Part shown: in pieces, positions 62,587 through 64,000 of the stretch
Position numbering within the stretch: position 1 is the stretch's first letter
Layout of the letters: each line of letters begins with the position of its first letter
NCBI RefSeq assembly: GCF_900182905.1
Contig: NZ_FXUF01000011.1
Coordinates: 62,001 to 126,000 of the forward strand
Direction of reading: 5' to 3'
From: Anoxynatronum buryatiense
Lineage (GTDB): Bacteria; Bacillota; Clostridia; Peptostreptococcales; Tindalliaceae
Length of the DNA stretch: 64,000 nt
Made by a program: the position numbers and the translations under genes
Notes under the pieces: model-generated
The model's input: the letters and a program-made list of their open reading frames with translations, nothing else
Told to the model about the DNA's origin: nothing
Databases searched by the model: none

Positions 62587-64000
62587 CTAGTGGTTAATCA
62601 ATGCTGCTTCAACAAGAAGATTTCTGATCGCCGTTAGTGATTCTGCATGGGTTAATGTACCTTTGGGATCCAACGTACCATTTTGCCTGCCCTTAAATAT
62701 GTCAGCGTCTAACACTCTGCCAACGTGCACAGCTGCCCAATTGGACACGCTATATGCATCCGTGTAAGCAGCCAATCTGCCTGCTTTATTTTCCTGGATT
62801 TTGACTAAATCCATGGCTTTTGAATACATGACCATTGCTTCTTCTCTGGTGATGGTGGCATCTGGCTTAAACGCCCCGTCGGGATAACCTTGAATGATTT
62901 TCCACTCATTTGCTATGAGGATACTTGAATAATCTTTGTTTGCCGCGATGTCAGTAAACTTATTCACGACTGGCAGCCCTTCTCTGTACAACCCCAGGGC
63001 CCGCACCATATAAGCTGCAAACTCTGCTCGTGTTACCGCTTTATCTGGTAAGAAGCTCTCATGATCCAGCAGCACCAGTCTTGCCGCCATATCATTGACA
63101 TGTTCTTTTGACCAATGATCCTGCACTGAATGAACCTCCACGAGATTCCATATGGCAGAATAGGCTGAGTTTGTTAATGATTGAAGTTTTGCATACCACT
63201 TACCCTCTTTTTCAAATACCTCCGTTGGAACATGGGCATATGAACCATCTGAATTTATAACGATTCCTGTTGTCACTTTGCTGGGATCTATCTCTGCCGG
63301 TATTTCCATGATCCGTTCAACATAGGTGCTGAATCGGTTTATTGACACTTCTTCTACTTCACCTTCCTGATTGGTTGTTCTGGCTGAAATATTGAAAGCT
63401 ACTGGTTCAAAGATTAATTCATGCCCTTGTGCCTGCGAATAGCTTTTCAGCGCTTCAATTTCTTCCATTGATAATTTTGTAAAGGTAACTTCTATTTCAA
63501 TATCCTTAAGGGATTCTGTCTTGACACCCAGCAACGCGGCTACTTGATCCACAGTGAGTGCTTTGACGTCCAGCCTGTATTCAATCGTTTCTTCCTTCAC
63601 AGATAACTTAAAATTGTTCTTTTCCAGTTCTTTAACGGTCTCACCCGATAAAATGACCTTTATAACGTCTTCCAGCTTTCCTACAGGCACAACCACTTCA
63701 TTACTGCCCTGGTTCTCTTTTGTTGCTGCCTCAACCAGTTTGAACATCTCTTCTGTATGAAGCACCAGTGTCATTTCTGTTTTGCCATCTACTTTAGTAA
63801 CTGTTTGGGTTCCTACATTCATGGCTTCGCCATTCACGATCACACCGGCTATCTTTGACGCTTCATTGAATGCTGGTGCCGATGTTTGAGTGGGTTGGCT
63901 GGAACCACTGCTGCTATCTTCGCTTCCTCCAGTCCCACCAGTATTACCGGAGTTTGAAGGCTGCTTGAGAACCGTAACTGTAAATGATTTTGTTCGAGTG
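62587..64000 (-). CDS. SLH-domain surface protein, C-terminal part (runs off window)
   Basis: At least 471 residues; the 5' end lies beyond 64000, and the frame is open to the edge with a Ser/Gly/Thr-rich linker. Middle: an unrecognised alpha/beta domain (IVNGEAMNVGTQTVTKVDGKTEMTLVLHTEE). C-terminus: three SLH modules (DMAARLVLLDHESFLPDKAVTRAEFAAYMVRAL; IQGYPDGAFKPDATITREEAMVMY; FKGRQNGTLDPKGTLTHAESLTAI). Wall-anchored surface protein. The middle domain's function is unknown. Confidence 0.88.
   Translation of the reverse strand, partial: TRTKSFTVTVLKQPSNSGNTGGTGGSEDSSSGSSQPTQTSAPAFNEASKIAGVIVNGEAMNVGTQTVTKVDGKTEMTLVLHTEEMFKLVEAATKENQGSNEVVVPVGKLEDVIKVILSGETVKELEKNNFKLSVKEETIEYRLDVKALTVDQVAALLGVKTESLKDIEIEVTFTKLSMEEIEALKSYSQAQGHELIFEPVAFNISARTTNQEGEVEEVSINRFSTYVERIMEIPAEIDPSKVTTGIVINSDGSYAHVPTEVFEKEGKWYAKLQSLTNSAYSAIWNLVEVHSVQDHWSKEHVNDMAARLVLLDHESFLPDKAVTRAEFAAYMVRALGLYREGLPVVNKFTDIAANKDYSSILIANEWKIIQGYPDGAFKPDATITREEAMVMYSKAMDLVKIQENKAGRLAAYTDAYSVSNWAAVHVGRVLDADIFKGRQNGTLDPKGTLTHAESLTAIRNLLVEAALINH

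Overview
The window looks like a chromosomal piece of a moderate-GC anaerobic Firmicute, most likely a clostridium. The pointers are S-layer-homology (SLH) proteins, a YaaH/YdhD-type glycosyl hydrolase 18, a QueT/QueF queuosine pair, YggT, YwbE, YoaP, many ferredoxin-type oxidoreductases, and GGAGG-type ribosome binding sites in front of almost every gene. The species cannot be named from sequence alone. No rRNA, tRNA, CRISPR array, transposase or integrase gene was recognised.

Layout. 1-10 kb: the 5' end of a LysM/hydrolase gene (copy 1), YggT, a YoaP-type acetyltransferase, a DJ-1 protein, an aminotransferase, YwbE and DUF3795, mixed with broken genes (amine oxidase, a hydroxyacid dehydrogenase/methionine gamma-lyase fusion, a GH18 remnant). 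10.2-17 kb: an acetoin-dehydrogenase-type operon (E2, E1 alpha, E1 beta, SDR, E3) on the + strand, facing a LuxR-type regulator across a 17-bp-stem terminator. 17-33 kb: mostly minus-strand metabolic and defensive genes (B1-like metallo-beta-lactamase, nitroreductase, PTS IIC, GH18, serpin, thioredoxin-reductase-like, AraC, TrmO, DODA dioxygenase, class A beta-lactamase-like, D-aminoacylase, geranylgeranyl-reductase-like, XRE/DUF2975). 34-39.4 kb: pirin, SLH protein, queT-queF and a formylglycine-generating-enzyme-like gene, between two differently decayed copies of one ancestral segment. 39.5-53.3 kb: a chemoreceptor, DUF3795 copy 2, Fe-S enzymes, arginase-like, WYL regulator/DJ-1 pair, hydrolases, and a K+ channel/TPR/HhH operon. 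53.4-58.7 kb: AT-richer DNA with a FosA/FosX-like gene between direct repeats, PhzF, a QueG-like protein, and an array of small cassette-like units separated by sites with the architecture of integron attC sites. 59-64 kb: LysM/tandem hydrolase (copy 2), TipAS-type MerR regulator, a DNA-alkylation-repair remnant and a large SLH protein running off the end.

Two themes stand out. First, 55.87-58.66 kb reads like a cluster of attC sites without an integrase. It carries a GrpB-family gene, a 60-residue membrane protein, and a translationally coupled zinc-ribbon plus unknown-protein pair bounded by a 20-bp inverted repeat; the pair is a candidate undescribed system. Second, the window is a graveyard of paralogous fragments. 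Many genes exist as one intact copy plus one or more remnants, several with the middle deleted but both ends kept, and one duplicated SLH-FGE-exonuclease segment has decayed reciprocally.
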